From NCBI GenBank assembly GCA_024195265.1, contig JAJLRJ010000014.1, positions 24,495,009 through 24,559,008 of the forward strand: a DNA stretch of 64,000 nt, in the 5' to 3' direction. This document shows, piece by piece, positions 22,301-33,630 of the stretch. Under the pieces are notes generated by a model. That model was given only the letters and a program-made list of their open reading frames with translations, was not told the DNA's origin and did no database searches. Position numbers and translations under genes: made by a program. The DNA is from Dendrophyllia cribrosa (taxonomy: Eukaryota > Cnidaria > Anthozoa > Scleractinia > Dendrophylliidae). Numbering within the stretch: the stretch's first letter is position 1; each line of letters opens with the position of its first letter.

Positions 22301-25300
22301 CCAATAGCTGTAAGTACTCTCAAATCTTTTCCCAACTAAGGAAAATATGATTCTACAAACCTTGGTTCATCATAACAAAATGTAGAGTTTACAGTTTTTA
22401 TTTCTCAGCTGTAGTTTCATCAGTATACCCGATATCAGTATTCCGTTTATTTTCCTTTTTATTACACGTAACTTCGCTTTGTATATCATTTCGTTTCTAC
22501 TTCGTGCTTGTTTATATTTTTGTAGCCGTGTTGTTATTTTGGTAAAAACTTAGTCTGATGAACTCTTATAAATCTAACTAGTCTTATGTATGATATATTA
22601 TTTTAACTGGTTCGAAATAAAGTTTATTTTTGAAGCTTAATAATGATAATTATGTTAGTTGTCGATATATCAGTATACATGCATGGCTCCGCGTTAATGT
22701 CGATCGTGTTTATCGATGTTTGTTCGCTAAGATCTCTGTGTTTTGCGCTATGATCGGCCAAACCAGAAGCCGGCTCGAAGATCACAGAAAAGGCAGCTTT
22801 TTTTTCGAGCTCGGTAAAATAAACAGCCTGCCAAGTGAACGAAAACTTGAAAATGAGAAAATACTATTCGGTCGCCATTTTTTATTGCTGTCAAATTGTT
22901 TTTTTTTTTTCGTGTGTTCCGCGCGTGTTTAGAACCCAGTCGGCGCGCGCCAAAAAATGTTACGAGCCACCTTAAGAAAAGAATCCTTCCAGAAAGATCG
23001 AGAAAAGAGCAGAATATTTCAATGTGAAAACAAGAAACGGGAAGCTGGTGCTATGTTTCATAGTTGACACTTCACTTCAAGAAAGTTTTCCTTCTTGAAC
23101 GTGATATGCACATGACATGCACGTGACATGCACATAACATGCACTTAACATGCACGTGACATGCACATGACATGCACATGACATGCACATGACATGCACT
23201 TGACATGCACATGACATGCACGTGATATGCACGTGACATGTACATGCGTTTTGCCTGTGCGGTACTGAACTGTCTTGAGTGGCGATAGAGCCCCCCATGC
23301 ATAAGGCTGGGTAAGCCCCTGGTATGCTGTCGTTTCAAGATCACTGAAAAACCGAAACTGTTGACGGAATCTGTTGTTTTCATATTATACATGTTGATGT
23401 AATATAGCAAACACGACTGCGAGAAAAGTGTTTCATCAGGATTTTCAAACATCCAGACATGGATTGAAGAAATCGAGACGCCGCGCGTTTTTTTAACCCA
23501 ATTCGACTTCGAGGTGTTTCGATACCTAATGAAACAGTCATTCTAGTGTTTGATAGAGCTCATCAAACTGACCACTAAATACAGAGGAAACGATGGAATA
23601 AATTACCAACATCTATGCTAATTATTAAGATGGGGTTTCCACTGACCACCGTCAGGCTTAATTTGAATATTAATTTAAGTTTCTAATACAGTTGTTTATA
23701 GTCTCCAGCCATTTGTAGAAAAACATACACAAAATTGTTTACTGTTTGTACATCCACAAATGCTACTCGAAAGGGAGGGCTACTGTTTTGACATTGGTTT
23801 CAATTAACAAAGGGATGCATCGGTAATGAGTAAGCTAAAGGGACTTTGCGATGTTCCACCAGCTACAATGTATTTCTGGGCTGTTTTGCTTCCATATTGG
23901 TATTTTAAAATAAAATAATAGCATTTAGTTTTTCCTGGGCTGCTTATTTTCTCTTTGAACTAATGAGAAGTTTGGTTTCATTGTTCAAACAACCAGTGAA
24001 CAGCTAGCTAGCTATATGTATAGGAGCTGCCATTTTGATTGAATTAAACAGTGTAATCATATCAACCCCCCCCCCCTCTCCCCCCCCCCCCCCCAAGGTT
24101 ATTTGAAGTAATTTTAATTAAATCATGACTGAAGACTGTAATTGGCTGATGTGAACACTCTCCAATTATAACTAAATAATAATCCAATCAATTTACATCT
24201 AATGTGAACACAGCTTTACTAAAGCGCTTATTTAAATAAATAACCTCCAAATCACATACACATGTACATACCAATTCTGAGATAAAATGTTTTTGTTGTA
24301 ATAAAACCTTTAAGCCACGCAACACAAGTGTAGTTCCCAGTGTCTTCAAATGCAACATTCTTGATCTCGAGCTTAGAGACCTTGACATTGAGCTCCTTCT
24401 TTGATATGTGATACATCTCGTAATGTGATGCATCACCCTCGCGCACACTAATACCATCCTTCTTGAAACGATTTATCACCTGAACATCCTGACATTCACA
24501 AGTTAAGTTCAAAGAGCTACCAACAACTGTTGTATTTGACCCAGTTTTTCCTTCCAGTCCCATGTACTGTATAAATGGTTCGTTTTGTTTTCCTGTGGAA
24601 TTTAGAATCAGAAAGAGATTTACTGTACTTTGTGTGTTGATGGTATTTACAGTTGAAACTCTATAATTATATTAACATTATGAACTAAATTTAATACATA
24701 CTTTATTAGTAGCCATGGCAACGTCGACTACACAAGAAACAAATTTTCCCAACCACTATCTTCCCCATATATCCCTGCCTCCTAAAAATTAGCTACAACC
24801 CTGTTTGACAACCATGCTCGCGAACGTTATGCGAATTGGACTTAAAAGGGCTATGTCACCATTTAATTTTTCAAAGCCAAAAGACATCTTAATCAGTGGA
24901 AACCCAAAATTTATTATTCTACTTCTACTAAGTGTCTTAGGCTGCAGATGGCCAGGATGGAAATGGATTACATCTTGAAAAAATTGGGCCGATTTTTTCA
25001 AGTTTTATCACTTGTGTCTTGGAAAACTCGCTAACTCTGATTATCATGACTTATTCTCTCTTTGAAAAATTGCTTGATATCTTCCTTTTGGTGTTCTATT
25101 TAAGCAACTTGTGTTTGACAAAGGTACTTAGTTTGAATTTGGGGCAGTTTTGACCAAAAAATGTCAAAATCTCCATTACATAGCTCCATTTTATCCATGC
25201 ATTACTGCTTATCACGCACATGATTATTTGATCAGTTCATGTTACTTTTAATTACGCACTAGCTTGAGGCATCAGCGTGAGGCATCAGCATGAGGCATAG

Positions 25301-28300
25301 TTAAAATGGAATGCTCTAAAACCGGAATAAATATTTTAATAATGCGTTGACCATAAGGAACAATTTAAGATACGTGTATGATTCACTGCTAATGCGCACA
25401 GCGTCAAACAACATTGACTCAAAACGCTCCTTATTCGCGAATGATATTAAGGTCATGATTTTATGCCCATTAGTAAAGGGCGTGTACATGTTTTTAGCGA
25501 TTTATTACTATTTTTTCTGACGAAGAAATTTAACTTAAAGAGGATGCTTTCAAGCAATAAAAAAGATAGGTGACCATTGTGCTCGTTCAGGAGAAAACAA
25601 TCTCTTGTTCACTTGGCCAATTTATCCTCAATGAAAACTCTCTTGGTTCGGACTGTGCGCATGCTCGTGCGCATGCTAATGATGCAAAAAAATTATGTGC
25701 AGTAGTGATGCGCAATGCAATACTAAGGAATCACCTTAACACGGACGCCCTGTTTAATACGGAAAGTTTTCATGGTCTCTTCAATATCCATATTTACAAG
25801 GTTTGACTGAATTAGAGTCCCTCCTGGGATCCCTCCTCCTTTTAGGCTGCTACTTTACTTACTAGTCACAGCCAAATGCGAAGATGCCATTGCTCGTCCA
25901 ATCTCATTTTGCACAACACAGGTATAATTCCCAGTATCTTTGGTCATCACCCTCTCTATGTGTAATACCATTTTGCAGTCCAGATATGAATGCCTGTGCT
26001 CCATTTGTTCTGCTAATGGCAAACCATTAAATAGCCAAGTCACATTGGCTGCCAGATTGGAAACCACTGTGCACCGGAATTTGACGTCTTGATCTATCCA
26101 GACATTCCTTGAAAAGCCATTTATGGTAACAGTGGGAGGGTTTTTAATAGAGGGTGATGAGTCTGCAGGCAGTATTTTCCCATTACGACAGTTAAGAGTT
26201 TGGGAACCTGTGTCACGTCGTTGTCTTTTTTGTGACAAATAAGCTGCAATGCAAGAAATGTCAAAAAAAATATCAAAAATATCAATGAATAATAAACTTA
26301 AGTTTTGTCTTGTATCCTGGGGTCTATAATGAACAAAGTATGGATTATAATGAAACAGTTGGTGTCACAACCTCCCCCTTTGGACACCTTTGGGACCATG
26401 ATTTGGTGTTAGTAATACAGAGTTCATGAACAAACATTCAACATGCAGCTATATCTGTAATGGGAGTGTCAAAATAAAATAAAGTACTGTACTGTACTGT
26501 ATTGTATCGAATTGTATTGTATTGTAACTGTGAGAGTTAAACACTCGTTTTAAAACTTTACAAGTTTAGGAAAAAGAAAATGCGCTTGTTAACACTGTTA
26601 AACGCAGAAACCTGCTGCCGTTAGTCGGCATTCGATCAAGTTGAATCCGGAAAAACAAAACGTTTTTGGACCTGAAATGTCCTCCTGAGTATTACGCATG
26701 TGCTGTACCGGTATATATAATCGTATATTATTCCAGACAACAGTCGTTGCTCCCCATATTATCCTTTTGTACCCAAGCGTATGGATACCAGCAGGCCGTT
26801 ATTAGGAACTCCCAACTGTCAAAGCACCCGGCAATATGGGGAGTCATAACGCCTATGTAGTGGCTTCATGTCATAGAAACTGTCCACAAAGCTAACAGTC
26901 AGCCATGATGGGCCTCTTGATTTGTTCAACTGCTTGTTTTTTTTTTTGGACAGTGAAATTATCTAAGAGCTTAGAGCTTACAAACGTTTTCATGGACATC
27001 ACCGGAGGGCGCTGAACTGAGAGAGGGATAATAATAAAAGAAAAATATCTTTATTAAAAATAGCAATAATAATAATTTAGAATAACCATAAATTGATACT
27101 TGAAAACAAACGAGAAGTTAAAAAGAATTACATTTCTATATATACATCTTTCGATGAAAAAAAAATTATGTAAAGAATAGCTGAAAATTTTGGAGTCAAA
27201 CGGGAATATTTTTTTAAAAAAATCTGGCTAATAATAATAATAATAATAATAATATAATAATAATAGTTTATATAGCGCTATTCAGCTAATCTTCCAAAGC
27301 GCTTTACAATCATTATGCTAAGGTAAAAACTAAAATCTAAAAATACCAAGATAAATTTAGAGTTCTTAAAAACTTCATTGAGGTACTGTTTTTATGCGCG
27401 AAGGAACGCGGTAGCACAAAACGGATGGAAATCGAGAATAAAATAATGGAAAAGGACAGTAGAGGAAAAAATCAAAGGCTCGTAAGAGCCAACCGGTGAA
27501 TAAGAAATGCTAACACGCAACGCAATATTTCGGTAAGCTTATGTTTTCACACTGACACGGAACGCCAAGAAAAAAGGAAATCACTTTCATAATGTCCAGT
27601 GCGAGAAAAAAAAAAAGAAGAGTCACGGGCGAACGCCAAGAAAAGAGGAAATCACTTTCATATTGTCCAGTTCGCGAAAAAAAAGGAAGAGTCACCGGCG
27701 TGAATTGAACCCGGGACTCCCGAGTGCAAATCCGGCGCCTTAGCCCACGAGGCCATAGAGGAACAAAATTTTGTTATTTAAAGGTAGATACGCATCAAAA
27801 TGCGTGTCTCGATTCGAAAATCCTTTTAGATCGATTTTAATGTTGCATTAAATTAAAGACTCCAAATGCGAAACATATTTGAGGTTATTGTTGTTTATAT
27901 TCGTTTACAACAAATTAGTTATTGTTATCGCTGGATTCACGCTAGCTGTTCTTGTTTCGAAACGCATTCGTAACAAAGCATTGCGTCAATAACTTTACAG
28001 CTGATGGAAGGAGTGAGCGAGTGAGTGAGTGAGCCGCGAGTAAGTTAGTGCTCATATCTGTCTCCGTTACCGATAACCCGTTCATTACGCATGCGCGTAT
28101 TCACGGTTTAAAAACTGTAAAAAGCTGGATGAAGATGGTTTAGATCTTGGAATGATCTTGACCAGGCTCCTATCATGACGTCTGTATCGTACGTTCGGTA
28201 CTTGGAATATTGGCGTTATGTGCTACTTGGCATGAAGAAGCTAGGTAACAGTTAGGTTATAAAAGCTTGTTTAGATTATGTTACTTACCTTTTGGCTCGA

Positions 28301-28373
28301 TAACCACACTGACAGCCATATTGGCGAAGAAAATTAGAAGTATAGCATTGCAAAGCATTGCACCTCTCTCCAT
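19242..28373 (-). CDS. Ig-domain gene copy A: leader, three Ig domains, linker
   Basis: Exons in transcript order: 28289-28373, 25863-26243, 24272-24592, 20520-20825, 19242-19315. The first four end in phase 1 and the last in phase 0; together they give 389 codons without a stop. The product has a signal peptide (residues 1 to about 22), a KRQRR furin-like site near 34-38, Ig1 (about 50-155), Ig2 (156-262), Ig3 (263-364) and a Ser/Thr-rich linker (365-389). Ig1 has the full Cys-Trp-Cys core and an FGFR-like DTGNYTCVVQNEIG end; Ig2 and Ig3 keep the cysteines but lack the core Trp. A secreted or surface role is inferred. No transmembrane exon was confirmed; reading through the last donor adds VGL-stop, so a secreted form is possible. 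A TATA box lies about 100 bp upstream of the ATG. The partner and function are unknown. Confidence 0.8.
19411..19977. mobile_element. 567-bp TIR element with 8-bp imperfect target duplication
   Basis: The ends TGGTTTCCATATGATCGTCC and its complement are flanked by AGCTAAAG and AGCTTAAG (one mismatch). Inner 'gatcgtcc/ggacgatc' units repeat. The paralogous site at about 33720 is empty. The 8-bp duplication suggests hAT. Confidence 0.75.
20520..20825 (-). CDS. Copy A exon 4, Ig3
   Basis: The acceptor TTTTTGTTTCAG opens VKRSSRPVIESFELQENKSA. The core cysteines are VNLTCKIN and EDEGVFTCYAF; the usual core Trp is replaced (AAIFRK). The donor ACAG|GTTTGT is phase 1. It is one codon longer than the displaced homologue at 29884-30186 (FQEAGY against FKAGY). 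Confidence 0.8.
20924..22971. mobile_element. 2.0-kb TTAA-flanked TIR element
   Basis: The ends GGTGGCTCATAAC and GTTACGAGCCACC are flanked by TTAA at 20920-20923 and 22972-22975. TTAA targets occur in piggyBac and Kolobok families; the GG start does not fit piggyBac. No transposase frame was seen. Confidence 0.65.
21147..21371. mobile_element. Foldback MITE nested in the TTAA element
   Basis: The arms CCCGGTGAACCCCATTTTTT and AAAAAATGGGGTTCACCAGG bound an AT-rich interior that itself pairs imperfectly. Confidence 0.65.
22976..23920. other. Intron 3 of copy A; no exon seen
   Basis: Apart from the 11-bp minisatellite at 23097-23245, no supported feature was found. Open frames through the minisatellite are repeat artefacts. 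Confidence 0.5.
23097..23245 (+). repeat. Minisatellite, 11-bp unit (atgcacatgac)
   Basis: About thirteen units vary at positions 7 to 10 (acatgac, acgtgac, acataac, acttgac). It lies inside intron 3 of copy A and encodes meaningless Cys-His-Val repeats in two frames. Confidence 0.95.
24272..24592 (-). CDS. Copy A exon 3, Ig2
   Basis: The acceptor AATTCCACAG opens KQNEPFIQYMGLEGKTGSNT. The core cysteines are LNLTCECQ and EDTGNYTCVAW; there is no core Trp (INRFKKDG). The donor ATTG|GTATGT is phase 1. The segment between the first Cys and REGDA differs strongly from copy B, and an extra Cys (TCEC) is present only here. Confidence 0.85.
25863..26243 (-). CDS. Copy A exon 2, furin-like site and Ig1
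   Basis: The acceptor TTGCATTGCAG opens YLSQKRQRRDTGSQTLNC (KRQRR basic site). The Ig domain has KFRCTVV, NVTWLFNG and DTGNYTCVVQNEIG, so the Cys-Trp-Cys core is complete. The closest family look is FGFR-like I-set. The donor is ACTA|GTAAGT, phase 1. Confidence 0.85.
27230..27764 (-). mobile_element. Candidate tRNA-derived SINE
   Basis: On the minus strand a 74-nt tRNA-like head (27764-27691) has an A box TGGCCTCGTGGG, an anticodon loop TTTGCAC (TGC, Ala) and a B box GGTTCAATTC. The arms pair imperfectly. About 370 bp later comes 'ttgtaaagcgctttggaag', a tail motif common in marine SINEs/LINEs, then (TTA)n repeats. The body contains an 80-bp direct repeat. It sits in intron 1 of copy A. It could instead be a decayed tRNA beside an unrelated LINE tail. 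Confidence 0.45.
28289..28373 (-). CDS. Copy A exon 1, signal-peptide leader
   Basis: It encodes MERGAMLCNAILLIFFANMA then VSVVIEPK and ends AAAG|GTAAGT, phase 1. The hydrophobic core LCNAILLIFFANMAVSV is a clear signal peptide. The ATG was chosen because the leader is conserved in four copies from this Met on. Confidence 0.8.
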
Positions 28374-28466
28374 CTTGCTCGGAAAACCTGAGTTCTTGTG
28401 CGTTAATTGACTGACCTCCTTTGTAAACTGTGTTTTCGCAGTATACCAGGACAAAGTAGCTAGCGG

Positions 28467-28474
28467 TTTATATA
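28467..28474 (-). promoter_or_regulatory. TATA box of copy A (TATATAAA)
   Basis: TATATAAA lies about 100 bp upstream of the ATG, in a flank conserved with 42113-42120 and 50604-50611. Confidence 0.6.
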
Positions 28475-28602
28475 CATTTGCTAAGACATCATTTTATTCT
28501 AGGACTGAAAAGCGTGGGATTGTTTGACGAAACTACCTTGAAAGCATGAATCACTCAAACTTTCCATTTTAGGGTTACATGCGATGCGTGGTCATCGCTT
28601 AC

Positions 28603-28687
28603 TTAGATTGTCGTCATCCACACTGACAGCCATATTGGCGAAGAAAATTAGAAGTATAGCATTGCAAAGTATTGCATCCCCTTCCAT
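28603..28687 (-). pseudogene. Broken duplicate of the leader exon
   Basis: MEGDAILCNAILLIFFANMA then VSVDDDNLSKR-stop. Homology to the leader stops at about 28618 and runs into sequence normally found upstream of the promoter, so the AAAG|GTAAGT donor is lost. The TATA box at 28781-28790 carries an extra base (TATAGTAAA). About 310 bp of leader and 5' flank were duplicated in tandem. Confidence 0.75.
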
Positions 28688-29317
28688 CTTGTTTAGAAAA
28701 CCTGAGCTCTTGTGCGTTAATTGACTGACCTCCTTTGTAAACTGTGTCTTCGCAGGATACCAGGACAAAGTAGCTAGCGGTTTACTATACATTTGCTAAA
28801 ACATCCTTTTATTCTAAGACTGAAAGGCGTGGGGTTGTTTGATGAAACTACCTTGAAGGCATGAATCACGTGGTCATCGCTTATTTAGACTGTCGTCAGC
28901 TTTTTATGTGTCAGTCTGTTTTTTGATACTATGACGAATTGAATTGCCTCAAACATTGTGAAAATAGCTGTGACCTGAACGCCTCGCATTGTCTTAAACA
29001 CTTGCACCTCCGCAGTGTACGCTGTAATTCAGATTCTGCTTCTCAACTCAACGCACGGAGATATTTTGCAGTATGTATTTCATGGCTCAGTAAAAGCCAT
29101 ATAGTCATCGGCATTAACTAAATATACGTGCATAAATTTGCATGCGCTAATGTGACACACAAAAAAACAACTCGGAGCCGGATTTACAACTCGTGTGCTG
29201 CGCCATGAGTAATAATCATAAATAGCAAGAAAAAAGAAACTGAATTGAATGTTCTAGAAAGTAGTTGTATACACACCAGATGAATATTATGCATAAAACG
29301 TTTATAGCATAAACGGG

Positions 29318-29525
29318 TATAAAGAGGATATTACAAGGGTGTTAAGATATGGATTTCATTTTCGAGAAGCAAGCACAATATCTGCTCAGTGTAATGTATT
29401 CTTGATATTTCAAGGAACATGATTTTTGAATCATCAGTGGTTCTAAACCCTGACAGGTTTGTCAAACTCCAACAGTTACTAACCAGTATTTCCAAAACTA
29501 CAGAAATTTTGCAACGAATCTTACA
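29318..29525. repeat. Duplicate of 51060-51300
   Basis: Shared text starts 'gtataaagaggatattacaa' and ends near 'cagaaattttgcaacgaatc'. It marks the far 5' flank of leader units A and C. Confidence 0.8.
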
Positions 29526-29556
29526 GTCAAAATACTCAGCGCGTTCTCAGTGATTA

Positions 29557-29678
29557 TTATTTGGGAATGACTTTCATTAATCGGGAACGGATTGCATTAT
29601 TGAAATCAAAATGCATATAAAATTTAGGTTTTAAATGAAAGGATGAAAGACTTGGAATCGAGGTTACAGTTTTAGGAA
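29557..29678 (-). CDS. Altered linker exon after the displaced Ig3
   Basis: The acceptor TTATCTGTTTTAG and the first codons (PKTVTSIPS) match exon 5 of copies A and B. The sequence then diverges and reads LSSFHLKPKFYMHFDFNNAI then RSRLMKVIPK-stop. The donor is gone, so if used this is a terminal exon with a different tail; otherwise it is a truncated remnant. Confidence 0.35.
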
Positions 29679-29883
29679 CTAAAACAGATAAATTGTTATA
29701 TTATAATGACGTAGTAAAGGATTTGGAAAAAATTCAATAAATTGTAGTGGCCTGATTTCTCAAGCTATAGGGGAAAGAAAACAAGGATGAAAACAACTTA
29801 TGTTTGTTGTTTGTGATCAGTTAGCTGGGCTGGTGACCATGTTAAATGATGATATTCTCAGAGAGGTAAGAAGAGGTACAAAC

Positions 29884-30186
29884 CTGTTTTTAATGTAAAT
29901 GTTTTGCTGACCAAATATCCAGCTTTAAATGCATAGCAAGTAAAAACGCCTTCATCTACCTTCGCGACGTTTATGATTTCAAGATTACCCACCAGGCCAA
30001 CACCCCCATAGTTTTCAAACAAGTACGTAAAGCGCCCTCCTTCTCTTATTGTGACACTATCCTTTTGGAAAATTGCTACCTCGGCGTTGTTTATTTTGCA
30101 AGTCAAGTTGACCTTACTTCCAATGTAGGCCGACCTGTTTTGCTTAAGTTCGAAGCTTTCGATGACGGGCCGACTTGAACGTTTTA
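29884..30186 (-). CDS. Displaced Ig3 exon (copy B lineage)
   Basis: The acceptor TTTTTGTTTCAG opens VKRSSRPVIESFELKQNRSA. The cysteines VNLTCKIN and DEGVFTCYAF are kept, and the donor ACAG|GTTTGT is phase 1. It differs from copy A Ig3 at about a dozen residues. It lies 3.4 kb beyond the copy B linker exon. Splicing from copy B exon 3 would be in frame, from the linker exon would not. Confidence 0.65.
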
Positions 30187-30279
30187 CTGAAACAAAAAGG
30201 AAAGAAGTAAGACGCTCAAAAACCGGAATAAATACTTTAATAATGCGTTGACCATAAGGAACAATTTAAGTAATGCTCC

Positions 30280-30600
30280 ACATAAGAACGATAACAAGCT
30301 TCATTGTTCTGCGGCATTGGCTCTTTCCCGCATAGAATATCTTTGATTTCAAGAATAGAGGAAGAGCTGATGGTTAATATTTATATTTGATTATAAAAAT
30401 AAAGAAAATCCATCTGCGTCAAATAAATTTTAGGAAATGTTCGTGCTTAACCAATCAGAATAGCAGAAGACAATAGCTAATAATTTTGATTCTTTGATGA
30501 AGTTCCCCAAATACAATATCTTTTAAAAATTGCATGTTGTGCGATTGGGTCTCAAATTACTTGAAACCTTAAAAAATTAGACAAAATGCACCTTGAACCA
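30280..30600. repeat. Inverted copy of about 17260-17600
   Basis: Reverse-complement match, for example 'gaatatctttgatttcaaga' here against 'tcttgaaatcaaagatattc' there. Confidence 0.7.
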
Positions 30601-30619
30601 TAACTTTTTAGCACTTTTA

Positions 30620-32790
30620 TTTTATTTTATTTTATTTGCTTCTGCTTCTGTTTGCTTCTGTTTAATTTTATTATTTTATTAATTATTTTAATATATTATA
30701 TATTTTCAAGTTAGATCTATTTATTTAGTCAATTACTTATAAAGTATCTATCTATTTATTTAGTCAATTATTTATGAAGTATCTCTATACGGGTTAGATA
30801 GGAGGGGGTTTAGATAGGTCTCCCCAATTAGTTTACCATATATGTAATCTAGGTATCAATAACACGTTAATAAAGTTTATTATTATCATTTATTATTATT
30901 ACTTCGGGGAAAACGAAGGGAGGCTGGGGGATGTTTGGTCGAATTTTGAACAAATGAGGAAAAGAAGACGCAAAACGTAATAAGTCATTTTCGTATTTAA
31001 AATTACCGCTGAATTCAAACTCCAATGACACATTGATACAGGGTTAGACTCGACCTGATGTAAAATATTCACAAATACCGGCAGAAGGTGCGTGAAATTT
31101 GAAAATTAAACAATAGACAGAGCTCTAAACAGGTCATCTTCTCGCCTGAATTTGTGAATTTATCACTTCAGATTGAGGCTAACCCTGTAAAAATGCGTCT
31201 TCAATGCTTTCATTCAGCGACCATAGCGAATTCGAAACTGGACTATTCTCGTGTTCTCTGTGGAAATTGCCGCTATATCCGGTAAACAATTAAGAAAACA
31301 TTACCTTGTAGTCACTCCGGCCATGCATGAAGACGTCTATTTTTATTTTTCGTCATGGACTTGCAAGTGCAGAATTTTATTTTTTTAAAAACATTATTAA
31401 TATTGTTGTTTTTGAATGTGTATTTCCGTTTGACAAAATTTTCGGCTATAGTCTTTGAATGGTGTTTTCATCGAAAAAAAATGTATTTAGAGAGGTGTAA
31501 TTCTTTTTAACTTTTATTTGTTTTTCGGTGTCAATTAGTAGTTGTTATGAATTATTATTATTGCTATTTTTAATAAAGATATTTTCATTAAAAAAACTAA
31601 CTATTTATTATTATTACTTCAGGGAGAACGAAGGGAGGCTGGTGGGTGTTTGGTCGAATTTTAACAAATGAGGAAAAGAAGACGCAAAACGTAATTCTCG
31701 TGTTCTCTGTGGAAATTGCCGCTATATCCGGTAAACAATTAAGAAAACATGACCTTGTAGTCACTCCGGCCATGCATGAAGAAGTCTACGATTGTTTGAC
31801 AAAACGCGTCGGAGACGAAATAGATCAGTTTCCACGAAGTATGCCCAAAAACTGTTGAACAAGTTTTAAAAGCGGGTTCTTTCCTTAAAGTCTAACTTCG
31901 AAAATGTATTACTTTATCTTCAAGTCTGATTTCTTATTCCTTCTAACCTCACCCGTGCCTTTTATTCTCCCAGAAATACTCCGAAAAATCAACCTCCAAA
32001 AAAATAAAAAACATAGCATTTGTTTGTATGGCTGTAGCGAATATTAATAAATTGATAATAAAATAAGCGAAACTAGATGTTTCGATGTCATCGTATATCC
32101 TGACATCATTTTTTAGTACAAGAATAGAAATAATTAACAGTATACTAATTTTATACTTAAAATTATGTCAGCATGACATCAAAACTTCGTCCAGTTTCGC
32201 TTATAAGGGGCAACATACGCAAATTTTCACTCGGTCGATCGGCTGTAAGGAAGGGGAGGATGAGGAGTTAGACGCAGGGGGTGGGGAGAGAGGCAGTGGA
32301 ACAAAACACACAGGAGAGGGGAGGGTACAAAGGTTGTTTCTTATTCACGAGTTAGCTCATATAGACTGGTCATTCTCGTCCCCAGAGCCGCTTGGCCCTC
32401 TTAACCGCCGGAGCCCGAGTACGAGGACCACGGCCCTCGTACTCAGGCTCCGGCGGTTAAGAGGGCCAAGCGGCTCTAGGGACGAGAATGATAGACTGGT
32501 GTAAAAATGGTATTTAACCAGATTCCCCTTAAATTATTAGCAGCTATTTCCTAGTCAATAGTATACAGTAAAAGAAGAGAATTTCGAATTGTTTTCACAG
32601 TGGACTTTAATGAGTAAATTAAAAAGTCACACGCGACCACATAAATGTTTTAGTGATGTACATAGAGTGTTTTATCATTCATCGTCATGCTCTCTTTCCA
32701 CCATTAGTCCTTTGCTTCCTAAAAATCGAACAAATCAAATGGTTAGCAGCCAGAACAGTATTTCCTTCCACTAAAAGATTTTCAAATAAC
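30620..32790. repeat. Segmental duplicate of 12850-16400 with LINE-tail insertions
   Basis: The conserved order matches the other copy. Two AT-rich tails ending in (TTA)n, at about 30655-30900 and 31340-31615, look like LINE 3' ends inserted into the 'cttcggggaaaacgaaggga' block. That block then appears twice (30903 and 31617). Confidence 0.6.
32370..32491. mobile_element. 122-bp hairpin MITE, second copy
   Basis: Same element and same TAGACTGG target duplication (32362-32369, 32492-32499) as 15607-15728. Arms are almost perfectly complementary. Confidence 0.85.
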
Positions 32791-33004
32791 TGAAAACTTG
32801 TGGAATGATTGTCTCGTTGCCACCCCCCCCCCGCCCCCCCATCCCCCTCCACCTCCGGGTTTCGGATATAAAAGTGTCAAAGAAGTACAAGTGAAGATAT
32901 AATTTTAATACCCCCCCCCCCCCCCCCCCCAACAACTTTACTGTGGCAAAAGCGTAAGATCTCCCTTCTCCATACCCCAAAACCTTTCTCGGTCAATTAG
33001 AGCT

Positions 33005-33478
33005 TCAGCTTCTAATAACTTTTACATTAAAGGTGCAAAATTGGAAATTCAACGAAAGTCCTTTTCGAGGGTAGGCGCAAAGGTCTGGAATGCGCTGCCG
33101 AACACCTTGAAAACACTCCCTAAAAATGCTTTCAAAAATAATCTACGAAAATTACTCCTCAAAACACTCGATAATGCTGATTCGTATATTAACGTGCCAA
33201 CAATAATAGACATTCCCCTTTGTTTTATTTTATTTTGACGTGTGAAAATAATTATCCGACTTGTTAAATGTCTCACTCAAAATCTTGTAAGACTCAGTTT
33301 CTTTATTTATCTATGTACCAATTTATTTATCTCCGTATTTTATTTGTAATGTGATTTCTTATTTATCTATTTATTTCTAAAACCACCCGCCTCGATTAGC
33401 TTGATGCTACCTGCGGATGCCTATAATTTTGTATATAATTTATTTGTTTAATAAAATGATGATGATGATGATAAAAGC
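33005..33478 (+). mobile_element. 5'-truncated LINE with ORF2 C-terminus
   Basis: The frame reads IQRKSFSRVGAKVWNALPNT then LKTLPKNAFKNNLRKLLLKT, a typical non-LTR ORF2 end, followed by a 3' UTR and a (GAT)n tail. It interrupts the sequence that reads straight through at 18825 in the other copy (tcggtcaatt / aaaagctgcg). Confidence 0.75.
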
Positions 33479-33556
33479 TGCGCTCCCATTTGGGAACGTT
33501 CATTGAAGACACGTACGTACTAAAAATGATTAAATGAAGTAATCTCATAGTCCTAC

Positions 33557-33630
33557 CTGAGATAACTGCACCGGTCCTTTGCTGTTCATGGCGGATGAAT
33601 GGCTTGGAATCGAGGTTACAGTTTTAGAAA
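33557..33630 (-). CDS. Copy B linker exon
   Basis: SKTVTSIPSHSSAMNSKGPV then QLSQ. It has the same splice sites as 19242-19315. It joins exon 3 in frame (phase 1 to phase 1). Confidence 0.6.

Noticed and set aside
23072..23452. Open frames encoding Cys-His-Val repeats
   Set aside because: They are translations of the 11-bp minisatellite and appear in two frames alike.
31646..31858. Frame with KQLRKHDLVVTPAMHEEVYD as a gene
   Set aside because: The duplicate at 13081-13340 has stops and shifts in the same region, and no family was recognised.
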